Shown here in pieces: positions 40,205 to 49,350 of a stretch of DNA of 64,000 nt. This DNA is from Ancalomicrobiaceae bacterium S20 (GTDB taxonomy: Bacteria; Pseudomonadota; Alphaproteobacteria; Rhizobiales; Ancalomicrobiaceae), in NCBI GenBank assembly GCA_040269895.1, contig CP158568.1:4851501-4915500 (forward strand). The letters are read 5' to 3'. The notes under the pieces are model-generated. The model saw only the letters and a program-made list of their open reading frames with translations, had not been told where the DNA came from and did not search any database. Numbering within the stretch: the first letter of the stretch is position 1; each line of letters starts with the position of its first letter. The translations under genes were made by a program, and so were the position numbers.

Positions 40205-41155
40205 ATGCGTCGCTTCCTGCTCAACCGGCTCTCTCAGAGTGTCGTACTGCTCGTCATCGTTTCCATCATCGGCTTCGTCGTCCTCAATCTGATCCCCGGC
40301 GGGCCGCTGGCCCAGTTCGGGCTCGATCCGAGCATGACCCAGGACGACCTCGATCGCCTGAAGGAGCAGCTCGGCCTCAATCGCCCGCTTTGGCTTCAAT
40401 ATGTCGATTGGGCCTGGCGGATGGTGCAGGGCGACTGGGGCCATTCGTTTCGTGACGGCAGCGCCGTCCTCGACGTCATCGGTCAGCACCTGTTTGCGAC
40501 CCTGCTGCTGATGGGGTCTTCGACGCTGATCGCCATCCTCGTCGGCTCTTGGATCGGCATCCGCAGCGCGACACACCGCTACTCGACCTTCGATTACGTC
40601 GCGACCGTCGGCGCCATGATCGCCCTGTCGATCCCGACCTTCTGGTTCGGCCTCGTCGGCATCTACGTCTTCTCGCTCAGGCTCGGCTGGGTTCCCGCCG
40701 GCAACATGAGCACGATCGGCGACGAAACGGCGCTCGACTACCTGCACCATCTCCTGCTGCCGAGCATCGTGCTGGCACTGGTGCACGTGGCGATCTGGAG
40801 CCGCTACATGCGGACCGCGACGCTCGACATCATCAACCACGACTTCGTCAAGACTGCCCGCGCCAAGGGCCTGAGCGAGCGCCGGATCCTGATGAAGCAC
40901 ATCGTGGGCAACGCGCTGCTGCCCATGATCACGCTCGCCGGCATGCAGCTTCCGAGCATCCTGACCGGCGCGCTGGTCACCGAGACCGTGTTCACCTGGC
41001 CGGGCATGGGGCGGCTGTTCCTCGATAGCCTCAACTACAGCGACTACCCCGTGGTGATGGGCCTCCTGATGTTCTCGGCGCTGCTCGTCGTCGTGTGCAA
41101 CCTGATCGCGGACATCGTCGTCGCGATCATCGACCCCCGGATCCGCCTGAACTGA
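40205..41155 (+). CDS. ABC transporter permease, DppB type
   Basis: This is an inner-membrane permease of the importer. 316 residues with six hydrophobic segments (about 10-30, 100-125, 137-160, 175-195, 240-262, 285-308). The N-terminal LLNRLSQSVVLLVIVSIIGFVVLNLIPGGP and the EAA-loop motif KTARAKGLSERRILMKHIVGNALLP are typical of DppB/OppB proteins. It is followed 32 bp later by the DppC-type gene. Confidence 0.93.
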   Translation: MRRFLLNRLSQSVVLLVIVSIIGFVVLNLIPGGPLAQFGLDPSMTQDDLDRLKEQLGLNRPLWLQYVDWAWRMVQGDWGHSFRDGSAVLDVIGQHLFATLLLMGSSTLIAILVGSWIGIRSATHRYSTFDYVATVGAMIALSIPTFWFGLVGIYVFSLRLGWVPAGNMSTIGDETALDYLHHLLLPSIVLALVHVAIWSRYMRTATLDIINHDFVKTARAKGLSERRILMKHIVGNALLPMITLAGMQLPSILTGALVTETVFTWPGMGRLFLDSLNYSDYPVVMGLLMFSALLVVVCNLIADIVVAIIDPRIRLN

Positions 41156-41187
41156 GCGCGGCGACCGCGCAACAGGAGCCAGCCGTA

Positions 41188-42066
41188 ATGTCTGCCGCTA
41201 TCGCCGATTCGAGTCATGAACGCTGGTGGAAGAGCCGAGCCGTACGCCGCTTCGCGATGCATCACCTCGCGCTGCTCGGGATGGCCATGATCCTCACGCT
41301 GACGCTGGTCTGTGTGCTCGGGCCGTACGTCCTGAAGTACGACTCGCTGTTCATCGATCTGCGCGCGCGGCTGGTCCCTCCGCTCAGCGGCAGTCATGTG
41401 CTCGGCACGGACCAACTCGGGCGCGACGTGGCGGCGCGACTGTTCATGGCGGGGCGCATCTCGCTGATGGTCGGGCTGTCCGCGATGGTGCTGTCGACGC
41501 TGATCGGCACGCTCGTCGGTGTCGTCGCGGGCTATCGGGGCGGCTGGATCGGCACGGCGCTGATGCGCACGGTCGACGGCTTCCTGTCGTTCCCGTCGAT
41601 CTTCCTCGTCCTCGCCCTGTCCGCGGCGCTGAAGCCGAGCCCGATGATGATCACGGTCGTCATCGCGATCAGCAGCTGGATGGAGGTCGCGCGCATCGTC
41701 GAGGCCGAGGTCAGCTCGCTGCGCGAGCGCGAGTTCGTGCTGGCCGGTCGCATGCTGGGGCTGAGCGAAACCCACATCATGTTCCGCGAGATCCTGCCCA
41801 ACGTGATGGGGCCGATCATCGTCGCGGCGACATTGACCGTGGCGCGGGCCATTCTCATGGAAGCCTACATCAGCTTCCTCGGCTACGGCATTCAGCCGCC
41901 CTTGCCCAGCTGGGGCAACATGCTGAACGGCGCGCAGCAGTATCTCGGCAACGCGCCCTGGCTCGCTCTCATGCCGGGAGCGGCCATCGCGATCGCGGTG
42001 ACGAGCTTCAACTTCATCGGCGATGGCTTGCGCGATGCGCTCGACGTGCGCGGCGACCACAGCTGA
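41188..42066 (+). CDS. ABC transporter permease, DppC type
   Basis: This is the second permease of the importer, 292 residues, six hydrophobic segments. It has the typical DppC N-terminal part with the periplasmic stretch [24 protein letters not shown] and EAA loop [30 protein letters not shown]. The start at 41188 follows AGGAG; the frame is open further upstream over the end of the first permease gene. Confidence 0.93.
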   Translation: MSAAIADSSHERWWKSRAVRRFAMHHLALLGMAMILTLTLVCVLGPYVLKYDSLFIDLRARLVPPLSGSHVLGTDQLGRDVAARLFMAGRISLMVGLSAMVLSTLIGTLVGVVAGYRGGWIGTALMRTVDGFLSFPSIFLVLALSAALKPSPMMITVVIAISSWMEVARIVEAEVSSLREREFVLAGRMLGLSETHIMFREILPNVMGPIIVAATLTVARAILMEAYISFLGYGIQPPLPSWGNMLNGAQQYLGNAPWLALMPGAAIAIAVTSFNFIGDGLRDALDVRGDHS

Positions 42067-42161
42067 GGAAGGCGGCTGCGCGCGGCTCGGGTCAATTCTT
42101 GTGCCGATCGCGCCGAGGCTCAGGCGCGGCATTCGGCTTGCCGGTAAAAGTGAGATCACGC

Positions 42162-43157
42162 ATGAAAACGCTGCTACTCAGCAAAGATGACGTCAGGCAG
42201 CTGATCAGCATGTCCGAGGTCATCGGCGCCGTCGAAGATGCGTACAAGGCGTTCAACAGCGATCAGGTGATTCAGCCCGGATATATCGGCATCGATCTCC
42301 CCGATCCTCGCGGTGAAATCGACTTCAAGGTCGGGTACTGCAAAGCCGGCGAATTGATCTCCATGAAAGCCTCGTCGGGAGGGTTCGTCGACAACCCGAC
42401 CGCATACGGCGTGCCCAGCGGCATGGCCTCCATCATCCTGTTCGACGGGAGGAGTGGAGCGCTGATCTGTGTGATGGACGGAAGCCTGATCCTCGGGCTC
42501 AGGACGGGCGCCTCCGGGGCCGTTTCCGTCAAGGCGCTGGCCAGGAAGAACGCTTCAACGGTCGCATCGATCGGGACCGGCAATCAAGCGAGGATGCAGA
42601 TCCGCGCGGTCAGCGAGATCATCAACATCGAAGAGATCTATGCATGGGACAGTAATCCCGAGGCGGTTCTTCAATATCAGGCCGATATTCAAGCCGAGTT
42701 TGGCATTCCTGTCACGGTTTCCCGCTCAAAAAAGGATGCGGTGACACGGGCCGATATCCTGATTACCACGACCCGCGGCAAGGGTTCGCTGGTGGAAGCG
42801 GATTGGGTGAGGCCCGGCACGCACATCGTTGCGATCGGCACCGACCAGCGCGGCAAACAAGAGTTGGATCCGGAGATCTTCCGGAACGCGAAAGTCGTCG
42901 TCGACTCCATGATGCAATGCACGGAGAAGGGTGAGACCTGGCACCCTATCGACAGGGAAATCATCGCCAAAGAAGACATTCATGGCGAAATTGGCGAGAT
43001 TCTTCTGGGGCAAAAACCCGGTCGGGAAAGCGACGACGAAATCACGATCTTCGACTCAACGGGGATGGCCATACAAGACAACACGACAGCGGGCAGAATT
43101 TACCGGAACGCGGTCGCCAATGGCGTTGGTACGTTCTTTTCATTCTTTGGGGAATGA
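42162..43157 (+). CDS. Ornithine cyclodeaminase / mu-crystallin family protein (iminosuccinate-reductase-like)
   Basis: This NAD(P)-dependent enzyme of the OCD/mu-crystallin family includes ornithine cyclodeaminase, alanine dehydrogenases, ketimine reductases, EutC and iminosuccinate reductase BhcD. Features: N-terminal [20 protein letters not shown], substrate region [46 protein letters not shown] and the dinucleotide motif [17 protein letters not shown]. 331 residues. It follows the permease by 95 bp and precedes a threonine-dehydratase-family gene by only 3 bp, a pairing also seen in bhcB/bhcD and eutB/eutC. The gene is less GC-biased than its neighbours. Confidence 0.82.
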   Translation: MKTLLLSKDDVRQLISMSEVIGAVEDAYKAFNSDQVIQPGYIGIDLPDPRGEIDFKVGYCKAGELISMKASSGGFVDNPTAYGVPSGMASIILFDGRSGALICVMDGSLILGLRTGASGAVSVKALARKNASTVASIGTGNQARMQIRAVSEIINIEEIYAWDSNPEAVLQYQADIQAEFGIPVTVSRSKKDAVTRADILITTTRGKGSLVEADWVRPGTHIVAIGTDQRGKQELDPEIFRNAKVVVDSMMQCTEKGETWHPIDREIIAKEDIHGEIGEILLGQKPGRESDDEITIFDSTGMAIQDNTTAGRIYRNAVANGVGTFFSFFGE

Positions 43158-43160
43158 ACC

Positions 43161-44132
43161 ATGTGTGAGCATCCTACCATCGAGGACATCCGGGAAGCCC
43201 GCCAAAGGCTGATGCCTCACGTGAGGCACACGCCGCTGTTGCGCGCGGAGAAACTGGATGGTGCGGCCGGTTGCCAGCTATACCTCAAGCCCGAGATGCT
43301 GCAGATCACCGGTGCCTTCAAGATCCGTGGCGCCCTGAACAAGGTACTTTCGCTGCCGCGTGAAGCGATAGAGAACGGTATTATTGCGACGTCTTCGGGG
43401 AACCACGCGCAAGGGCTTTCCTATGCGGCCAAGATGCTCGGCGTAAAGGTAATACTGGTCCTTCCTGCGAACTCACCCAAGATCAAGATCGAAAATACGA
43501 AGGCCCTCGGGGCCGAAGTCGTTCTGTTCGACGGAGACACCGCGGCCCGATGGGCCAAGGTCTACGAGATCGCCGAAGGAAAGAAGTATGCCGTCGTTCA
43601 CGGCTTCGAGGATCCCCTCGTCATGGCCGGTCAAGGAACGATCGGGTGCGAGATCCTCGATGATCTCGACGATGTGGACACGGTCATCGTTCCCATGGGG
43701 GGCGGCGGTCTGATCTCCGGCATCGCGACCGCCATCAAAGAGACGAAGCCATCGGTGCGCGTCATCGGAGCCGAACCTGCCTTGACGCCGAAGTATTTCC
43801 ACAGCCGAAAGAACAAGGAGCGGACCTCGCTGCCCTTGAAAGACACGATCGCGGATGGCCTGAGGATCAGCGTTCCGGGTCGAAATCCGTACCCGATCAT
43901 CGAAAAATACGTCGACGAAATCGTCCTGGTCGAGGACGAGTTCATCGTCGCCGGCATGCGTTCCCTTGCCCGGGACGCGAAGCTGATCGCTGAACCGGCT
44001 GCTTCGATCGGCGTCGGCGCTCTGTTGGCGGGCAGCATCGACGTCAGATCCGACGAAAAGGTCTGTGCCGTGTTGTCCGGCGGAAACTGGGATCTACCCG
44101 CCCTTGCCGAGATCTACGCTGCCGCGGGATAG
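43161..44132 (+). CDS. Threonine dehydratase-family PLP enzyme (beta-hydroxyaspartate dehydratase-like)
   Basis: This fold-type II PLP enzyme of the serine/threonine dehydratase and serine racemase group has the Schiff-base Lys in ITGAFKIRGALNKV (about residue 54), the Asn loop SSGNHAQGLSYAAK, the phosphate loop PMGGGGLISGIATAI and the C-terminal SGGNWD. The 323-residue length without an ACT regulatory domain fits catabolic enzymes: TdcB, EutB or the beta-hydroxyaspartate dehydratase BhcB. Coupled to the OCD-family gene, a likely scheme is dehydration of a beta-hydroxy amino acid to an enamine/imine that the OCD protein reduces. Last gene of the importer operon. Confidence 0.82.
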   Translation: MCEHPTIEDIREARQRLMPHVRHTPLLRAEKLDGAAGCQLYLKPEMLQITGAFKIRGALNKVLSLPREAIENGIIATSSGNHAQGLSYAAKMLGVKVILVLPANSPKIKIENTKALGAEVVLFDGDTAARWAKVYEIAEGKKYAVVHGFEDPLVMAGQGTIGCEILDDLDDVDTVIVPMGGGGLISGIATAIKETKPSVRVIGAEPALTPKYFHSRKNKERTSLPLKDTIADGLRISVPGRNPYPIIEKYVDEIVLVEDEFIVAGMRSLARDAKLIAEPAASIGVGALLAGSIDVRSDEKVCAVLSGGNWDLPALAEIYAAAG

Positions 44133-44445
44133 CCGGTCGGCCACGCCCGGGGCGGCGCCATCGACGGTCTCGTGACAGAGGTTCGGCACCGACCGCTGAG
44201 GGGCATCGAAGCGCTTTCGGGACCGTTTTGCCCGCTTTCGCCGGCAGGCCCTCGGTGTCGAAGGTGTGGCGGGAACGGGCATCGCCACGCCCGAAATCTC
44301 TTTAAAGCGGCCGGTGATCGAGGGCAGGCCGTCGAGATCGGCCACCGAGAGCCTGTCGGACGCGCCGAGGGCGCCGTCCGATCGCTCGGACGACGCCCCC
44401 TTCATGTCGGATCCCCGAAGGATCGGGTTTTCGCCGGCTGGCGCG
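44133..44445. other. Region between the catabolic operon and the hydrolase gene
   Basis: Nothing with clear gene character. A minus-strand open frame has some ordinary-looking sequence in its middle (LSVADLDGLPSITGRFKEISG, about 44270-44340) and could be a gene remnant, but it has no recognisable family. A short hairpin GATCC-ccgaa-GGATC followed by GGGTTTT (about 44408-44430) may terminate the importer operon. Confidence 0.3.
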
Positions 44446-45675
44446 TCAGCGGCCGTCGAACCACGCCTTCCACTGCGGCACGGCGGTGACGAAGGTGCCG
44501 CGATGCGTGGTCTGGCCGGTCGAAACGGCTTCGACCAGCGGGTTGCCGGCACCGATCGCCTGCTGATAGGTCATCGCCATGCGGCCGACGCCGACGGTGA
44601 TTGCCTCGTCGGCCTCGCCATAGTAGTTGCGCACCGGCGACTTGATCAGCCAATGATAGCTTTCGGTCGCGTTCATCAGGCGGCCGTAGGCGGACGCGGC
44701 GAAGAACTGCGAATCGAAGTACTCCGGCTTCATCAGCTTGTGCAGATCGGTCGGAATGGCGGCCGGATCGAGCGGCTTGCCGTTCGGCAGGGCCGTACGA
44801 TCGTAGGCGGCCTTGGCCATGTCGTAGTATTCGTCGGCGATCACCGAGCGGGCCATGCCGGGGATGCCGTAGTAGTTCTCGAAGGCGAAGGCGGACAGGA
44901 TCACGATGCTGTTCAGCCAGACGGCGTCGTTCTTGCGCGGGAAGTTCAGGAAGCCGTTCATCAGCGCGCTGAGATCGAGCGGGGCGCTGGCGGTCGCCGC
45001 GCCGTCGACCTTGACGCCGTCCTTCTCGAGCTTTTGCAGGCAGGCCATGGTGACGAAGCCGCCCTGCGACCAGCCGGAGAGGAACAGCTTGTCGCTCGTG
45101 ATCTTCATCTGATCGAGCACGGCGCGGCCGGCGCCGATCATGTCCGTGCAGGCCTGCTGGTGGCTGGCCTTGACCATGTAGCCTTCCGGCTCGGTCGAGA
45201 TGCCCATGCCGAAATAGTCCGAGCCCATCAGCACGTAGCCCTGCCCGGCGAACTGGGCGATCATGAGCCGGGTTTCATCGGACTGCTCGGGGAACGACGG
45301 CACCTGCTCGCGGCCGTAGACGGTGCCGTGCTGATAGGACACGGTCGGGAACGACTTGGCGTCGACATCCGGGATTGCCAGCAGGCCCGAGACCACGATC
45401 GGCTTGTTGCCCTTTTCCGGCACGACCGAGTTGTAGGTGACGCGATAGAGCCGCACGGCGTTGCGGGCCGGCGTGTTGGTCACGGTCACGCCTGCGAATT
45501 TCGGCGTGTCGACCTGCATGATCTTGTTCAGGCGGTCGACGTCCCAGCGCGCGAGAAACTCGTACTTGATGCCCGATGAGACCTGGATCGGGCCGGTCTG
45601 CTGAGCCACGGCGGGCGACAGCGAAGTGCCGGCGAGGAGGCCGGCGAAGGCGAGCGAGGCGAAGAAACGGCGCAT
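44446..45675 (-). CDS. Exported alpha/beta hydrolase (lipase/peptidase-like)
   Basis: This secreted alpha/beta hydrolase has a clear signal peptide (MRRFFASLAFAGLLAGTSLSPAVAQ). The nucleophile elbow is GWSQGG (about residue 205), with a probable oxyanion region in VSYQHGTVYG and a late His in TTHRGTF. 409 residues. It resembles secretory lipases/acyl-peptide hydrolases of unknown substrate. The start at 45675 follows AGGAG. It stands alone between the catabolic operon and the liv importer. A palindrome ACACATGTG and an A-run lie in its upstream region. Confidence 0.8.
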   Translation of the reverse strand: MRRFFASLAFAGLLAGTSLSPAVAQQTGPIQVSSGIKYEFLARWDVDRLNKIMQVDTPKFAGVTVTNTPARNAVRLYRVTYNSVVPEKGNKPIVVSGLLAIPDVDAKSFPTVSYQHGTVYGREQVPSFPEQSDETRLMIAQFAGQGYVLMGSDYFGMGISTEPEGYMVKASHQQACTDMIGAGRAVLDQMKITSDKLFLSGWSQGGFVTMACLQKLEKDGVKVDGAATASAPLDLSALMNGFLNFPRKNDAVWLNSIVILSAFAFENYYGIPGMARSVIADEYYDMAKAAYDRTALPNGKPLDPAAIPTDLHKLMKPEYFDSQFFAASAYGRLMNATESYHWLIKSPVRNYYGEADEAITVGVGRMAMTYQQAIGAGNPLVEAVSTGQTTHRGTFVTAVPQWKAWFDGR

Positions 45676-45803
45676 GAGGGCTCCTGTGCAGGGAACCGGT
45701 CGCAGCTGCGGCCGGCTCCATGAAGCTGCCCTAACGGTACACATGTGCTGTAAAAAAACCGTGTCCCGCTTCATTCCTCGGACAATCGAGCCGAAAACCT
45801 GAT

Positions 45804-46535
45804 TCAGACCTCGAGAAACCGTGTCGCCTGCGTGCGGTCGGCGGCGAGTGTTGCGGTCGTGCCGGTCCAGACCACGCGGCCGCCTTCGATCACGACGTGG
45901 CGGTCGGCGATCCGCATCAGGGCGTCGATGTTCTTGTCGACGACCAGGATCGACAGGCCATCGGCGCGCAGCGCCTCGATCGCGGTCCAGATCTCGCCGC
46001 GGATCACCGGGGCGAGACCTTCGGTCGCCTCGTCGAGCACGAGCAGTTCGGGGTTGGTCATCAGTGCCCGGCCGATGGCCAGCATCTGCTGTTCGCCGCC
46101 GGAGAGCTGGGTGCCGAGGTTGCCGCGCCGTTCCTTGAGGCGCGGGAAGGCTGCATAGACGCGGTCGAGCGTCCATGCGCCGCCGGTGTCGGCCTTGGTG
46201 CTGCGGGCGGCGGGAGCCCGCGCCGTGGCGACGAGGTTTTCCTCGACGCTGAGGCGCGGGAAGATCTGGCGGCCCTCGGGCACATAGCCGAGCCCGCTCG
46301 CCGCGATCTTGTGCGGGGCCATGCCGGTCATGTCGCGGCCACGCACCCGGATGCGGCCTTCTCGCGGGGCGAGCAGTCCGAACAGGGTCCGGATCGTGGT
46401 GGTCTTGCCCATGCCGTTGCGGCCCATGAGCGTGACCACCTCGCCGGGCATGACTTCGAAGCCGAGACCGAACAGCACCTGCGCGCCGCCATAGCCGGTG
46501 TCGAGGTTTTCGAGCGAAACGAGCGGGGTCGCCAT
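45804..46535 (-). CDS. livF: Branched-chain/aromatic amino-acid ABC importer ATPase LivF
   Basis: This is an energy-coupling ATPase of a HAAT-type importer. Walker A GRNGMGKTT, signature LSGGEQQM, Walker B LLVLDEATEGLAP (LivF-type ATEGLAP) and the H-loop replaced by VVDKNIDAL, i.e. Lys at the position usually held by His. 243 residues, slightly longer than usual because of an insertion after NLVATA. It overlaps livG by one base (TGATG). The operon continues to the anthranilate cluster side, so its ligand may be an aromatic acid or tryptophan derivative. Confidence 0.92.
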   Translation of the reverse strand: MATPLVSLENLDTGYGGAQVLFGLGFEVMPGEVVTLMGRNGMGKTTTIRTLFGLLAPREGRIRVRGRDMTGMAPHKIAASGLGYVPEGRQIFPRLSVEENLVATARAPAARSTKADTGGAWTLDRVYAAFPRLKERRGNLGTQLSGGEQQMLAIGRALMTNPELLVLDEATEGLAPVIRGEIWTAIEALRADGLSILVVDKNIDALMRIADRHVVIEGGRVVWTGTTATLAADRTQATRFLEV

Positions 46536-47305
46536 CAGACCGCCTCCTCCTCGCCGAGATAGGCCCGGCGCACCACGGGATCGGCGCGCACCGCGGCCGG
46601 CTCGCCGGTGATCGCGACCGCGCCGTAGATCAGCACCGAGATCCGGTCGGCGAGGCGGAACACGGTGTTCATGTCGTGCTCGACCAGCAGGATCGGGATC
46701 CGGCCCTTGAGCGACACGAGCAGTTCGGTGAGCCGTTCGCCCTCGGCGCGGCCGGTGCCGGCCATGGGCTCGTCGAGCAGCAGCAGCTTCGGGTTCTGGA
46801 CCAGGCACATGGCCAGTTCGAGCGCGCGGCGCTCGCCGTGCGAGAGGCTGCCGGCGGGGTGGCGCGGCGGTCGGCCAGGCCGACACGGTCGAGCGCGGCT
46901 TCGGCCTTCGTCTTGAGCGCGAGATCGGCGAGCGCCGGCCGCCAGAACCGGAACGCACCGCCGCCGGCCGCGATCGCCGCGACCGCGACATTCTCGAAGC
47001 GCGGTGAACGAGCCGACCACGTGGGAGATCTGGAACACGCGGCCGAGGCCGCGCCGGGCGCGGGCGGCGACGCCGAGCCCGGTCACGTCGGCGCCGTCGA
47101 AGCGGATCCGCCCGGCATCCGGCCTCAGCGAGCCGGCGATCTGCGAGATCAGCGTGGTCTTGCCGGCGCCGTTCGGGCCGATCAGGGCGTGGACCTCGCC
47201 GGCGCGCACGTCGAGCGAGACGTTGCGGGTGACCTGCAGCGCGCCGAAGGCTTTTTCCACGCCGTCGAGGACGAGGATCGGTTCGGGGGTTCCTGTTCCG
47301 GTCAT
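46535..47305 (-). CDS. livG: ABC importer ATPase LivG, with internal compensating frameshifts
   Basis: This is the second ATPase of the liv importer: Walker A GPNGAGKTT, LivG-type signature LSHGERRALELA, Walker B LLLLDEPMAG, H-loop LLVEHDMNTVF. Between about 46860 and 46998 the reading frame gives an Arg-rich nonsense stretch (for example RECRGRGDRGRRR). In the +1 frame the same DNA reads ENVAVAAIAAGGGAFRFW and AALDRVGLADRRAT, normal LivG sequence. One extra A at 46997/46998 and one missing G in the run 46856-46859 explain it. The gene is otherwise complete (256 residues). It overlaps livM as ATGA. Confidence 0.85.
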   Translation of the reverse strand: MTGTGTPEPILVLDGVEKAFGALQVTRNVSLDVRAGEVHALIGPNGAGKTTLISQIAGSLRPDAGRIRFDGADVTGLGVAARARRGLGRVFQISHVVGSFTALRECRGRGDRGRRRCVPVLAAGARRSRAQDEGRSRARPCRPGRPPRHPAGSLSHGERRALELAMCLVQNPKLLLLDEPMAGTGRAEGERLTELLVSLKGRIPILLVEHDMNTVFRLADRISVLIYGAVAITGEPAAVRADPVVRRAYLGEEEAV

Positions 47306-48297
47306 TGCGAACCCCCGCGCATGCCTGACAGAAGCGCCTTGAGATCGGTACCGCGCAGCAGGGCGACGACGACGATCACCAGGCCGAGCCCGAGCTGCCA
47401 ATGTTCGGTGAACGAGCCGAGCGCCTCGTTCAGTGCGGTCACCGCCACCGCGCCGATCACCGCGCCGCCGAGCCGGCCGACGCCGCCGAGCACGACCATG
47501 ACGATCAGTTCGCCCGAGATGTGCCAGCCCATCGTCGCCGGCGAAACATATTCGACCTGGGTCGCGAGCAGGGCGCCGGCGAGCCCGGCGGCACCGCCGG
47601 CCAGCGCCAGCGCGATCAGGCGGTGCCGGTAGGGATCGAGGCCGAGCGCCATCAGCTTGGCCTCGTTGGCGCGGCCGGCACGCAGCATCAGGCCGAAGCG
47701 CGAGGCGGCGAGCCGTTCGAACAGGAACAGCGCCAGGCCGAGCGCGCTGATCGCGAGAACGGCGAGATTGGTGTCGGTCTTGAGCAGTTTCGCGCCGAGC
47801 ACGGTGGCGCGGCGGGCGATCGCCATGCCGTCGTCGCCGCCGAAGGCCGACAGGCTGGCAGCGACGTAGAAGACCATCTGCGCGAAGGCGAGCGTGATCA
47901 TGATGAAATAGACGCCGCGGGTGCGGAGCGCGATCGCGCCGGTCGCGATCGAGAACAGCGCGCTCGCCGCGAAGGCGAGCGGCAGCACGATGAAGGCATC
48001 CGAGACGCCGTATTCGCCGGCGATCAGCACGGCATAGGCGCCGATGCCGAGCGGCGCGGCATGGCCGAAGCTCACGAGCCCGGCCTGGCCGATCAGGAAG
48101 GAGAGCGAAACGGCCGCGAGCGCGAAGACGGCGGTTCTGACCACCAGCGTCGCGCCGTAGCCGCCGCCGACGAACTGCGACACCACGAGAGCTAGCGCGA
48201 AGACCGCGACCACGAGGACGGCGGCGCCGGGCAGGAACCGGCGACGCGGCGCGGCGGCGGTCGCGGACGGAGCGGAGACCGAAGGCACCATGGTCAC
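47302..48297 (-). CDS. livM: ABC importer permease LivM
   Basis: This is an inner-membrane permease of about 331 residues with many hydrophobic segments and the LivM signature SFLIGQAGLVSFGHAAPLGIGAYAVL plus GVYFIMITLAFAQM and the cytoplasmic loop RANEAKLMALGLDPYRHRL. The GTG start overlaps the livH stop (GTGA), while ATG 48291 is possible. It forms the translocation path with LivH. Confidence 0.92.
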   Translation of the reverse strand: MTMVPSVSAPSATAAAPRRRFLPGAAVLVVAVFALALVVSQFVGGGYGATLVVRTAVFALAAVSLSFLIGQAGLVSFGHAAPLGIGAYAVLIAGEYGVSDAFIVLPLAFAASALFSIATGAIALRTRGVYFIMITLAFAQMVFYVAASLSAFGGDDGMAIARRATVLGAKLLKTDTNLAVLAISALGLALFLFERLAASRFGLMLRAGRANEAKLMALGLDPYRHRLIALALAGGAAGLAGALLATQVEYVSPATMGWHISGELIVMVVLGGVGRLGGAVIGAVAVTALNEALGSFTEHWQLGLGLVIVVVALLRGTDLKALLSGMRGGSQ

Positions 48298-49217
48298 GAC
48301 GCCCTCCCGCCGAACAGCCCGGTCGGCCGGATGCTGAGCACCACGGCCATGAGCAGATAGATCAGCATCGACGACAAGGCGGGTCCGGCCGCGGCGGCGG
48401 CCGACTTGCCGACGATGAGCTTCAGGAGATCGGGCGCGAAGGCGCGGCCGAGCGTGTCGACGAGGCCGACGAGCAGCGCCGAGACGAAGGCACCCTTGAT
48501 CGAGCCGATGCCGCCGATCACGATCACGACGAAGGCGACGATCAGGATCTTGTCGCCCATGGTCGGCTCGACCGAGACCAGCGGGCCGGCCATGGCGCCG
48601 GCGAGGCCGGCGAGCATGGCGCCGAAGGCGAAGACGAAGACGAACAGCCGATCGATGTCGACGCCGAGCGCGGAGACGGTCTCGGGATGGGTCGAGCCGG
48701 CGCGGACCAGCATGCCGATGCGCGTGCGGTTGACGATGTACCAGAGCAGGCCGGCGACCGCGATGCCGACGGCCAGAATCACCAGTCGCCAGACCGGATA
48801 GACGAGGCCGGGCATCAGCGGCACCGAGCCCGACAGCGCGGCCGGCGTCGGGAAGGCGAGCGGTGCCGCGCCGAACACGATCCTGACGCCCTCGGTGACG
48901 ACCAGGATCACGCCGAAGGTGCCGAGCACCTGATCGAGGTGGTCGCGGCGGGTCAGATGTCGGAACACCAGGATCTCGAGCACGAAGCCGAGCAGCAGCG
49001 CGCCGACGAGGCCCAGGGCAAAGCCGAGCGCGAAATTGCCGGTGGTGGCGACCGCGACGGCGACCAGATAGGCGCCGAGCATGTACTGGACGCCGTGGGC
49101 GAGATTGATGAAGTCCATCACGCCGAAGACGAGCGTCAGACCGGCGGCGACCAGAAACAGGATCACGCCGAGCTGGAGCCCGTTCAGGAGCTGGGAGACG
49201 AGCAGCGCGGTGGTCAT
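48294..49217 (-). CDS. livH: ABC importer permease LivH
   Basis: This is a permease of about 307 residues. It opens with LLNGLQLGVILFLVAAGLTLVFGVMDFINLAHG, the LivH signature, and has VRAGSTHPETVSALGVDIDRL in the EAA-loop position. It starts 133 bp after livK, separated by three tandem 15-mers. Confidence 0.92.
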   Translation of the reverse strand: MTTALLVSQLLNGLQLGVILFLVAAGLTLVFGVMDFINLAHGVQYMLGAYLVAVAVATTGNFALGFALGLVGALLLGFVLEILVFRHLTRRDHLDQVLGTFGVILVVTEGVRIVFGAAPLAFPTPAALSGSVPLMPGLVYPVWRLVILAVGIAVAGLLWYIVNRTRIGMLVRAGSTHPETVSALGVDIDRLFVFVFAFGAMLAGLAGAMAGPLVSVEPTMGDKILIVAFVVIVIGGIGSIKGAFVSALLVGLVDTLGRAFAPDLLKLIVGKSAAAAAGPALSSMLIYLLMAVVLSIRPTGLFGGRAS

Positions 49218-49268
49218 GGGCCCCCTGGCGGCTTGGAGGTTCGAGGTCGACGGGATCTGACGTCGGTC

Positions 49269-49313
49269 GGGGTCGAAGACTGCGGGATCGAAGACGGCGG
49301 GATCGAAGACGGC
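49269..49313. repeat. Three tandem 15-bp repeats between livK and livH
   Basis: Three units, of which the second and third are identical (GGGATCGAAGACGGC, 49284-49298 and 49299-49313) and the first (49269-49283) differs slightly. A GGGCGCC pair flanks the right side (49314-49345), forming a hairpin just past the livK stop. It may attenuate or stabilise mRNA between livK and livHMGF. Confidence 0.6.
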
Positions 49314-49350
49314 GGGCGCCCTGATGCGACGGGCGCCCGGCCGGGCCTCG

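Noticed and set aside
42162..44132. Ectoine/hydroxyectoine utilisation (eutB/eutC) as the function of the OCD and dehydratase pair
   Set aside because: The families fit, but the key ectoine hydrolase and deacetylase genes (doeA/eutD, doeB/eutE) and the TRAP or Ehu transporter are absent; the aldolase and RidA context fits hydroxyaspartate-like chemistry better.
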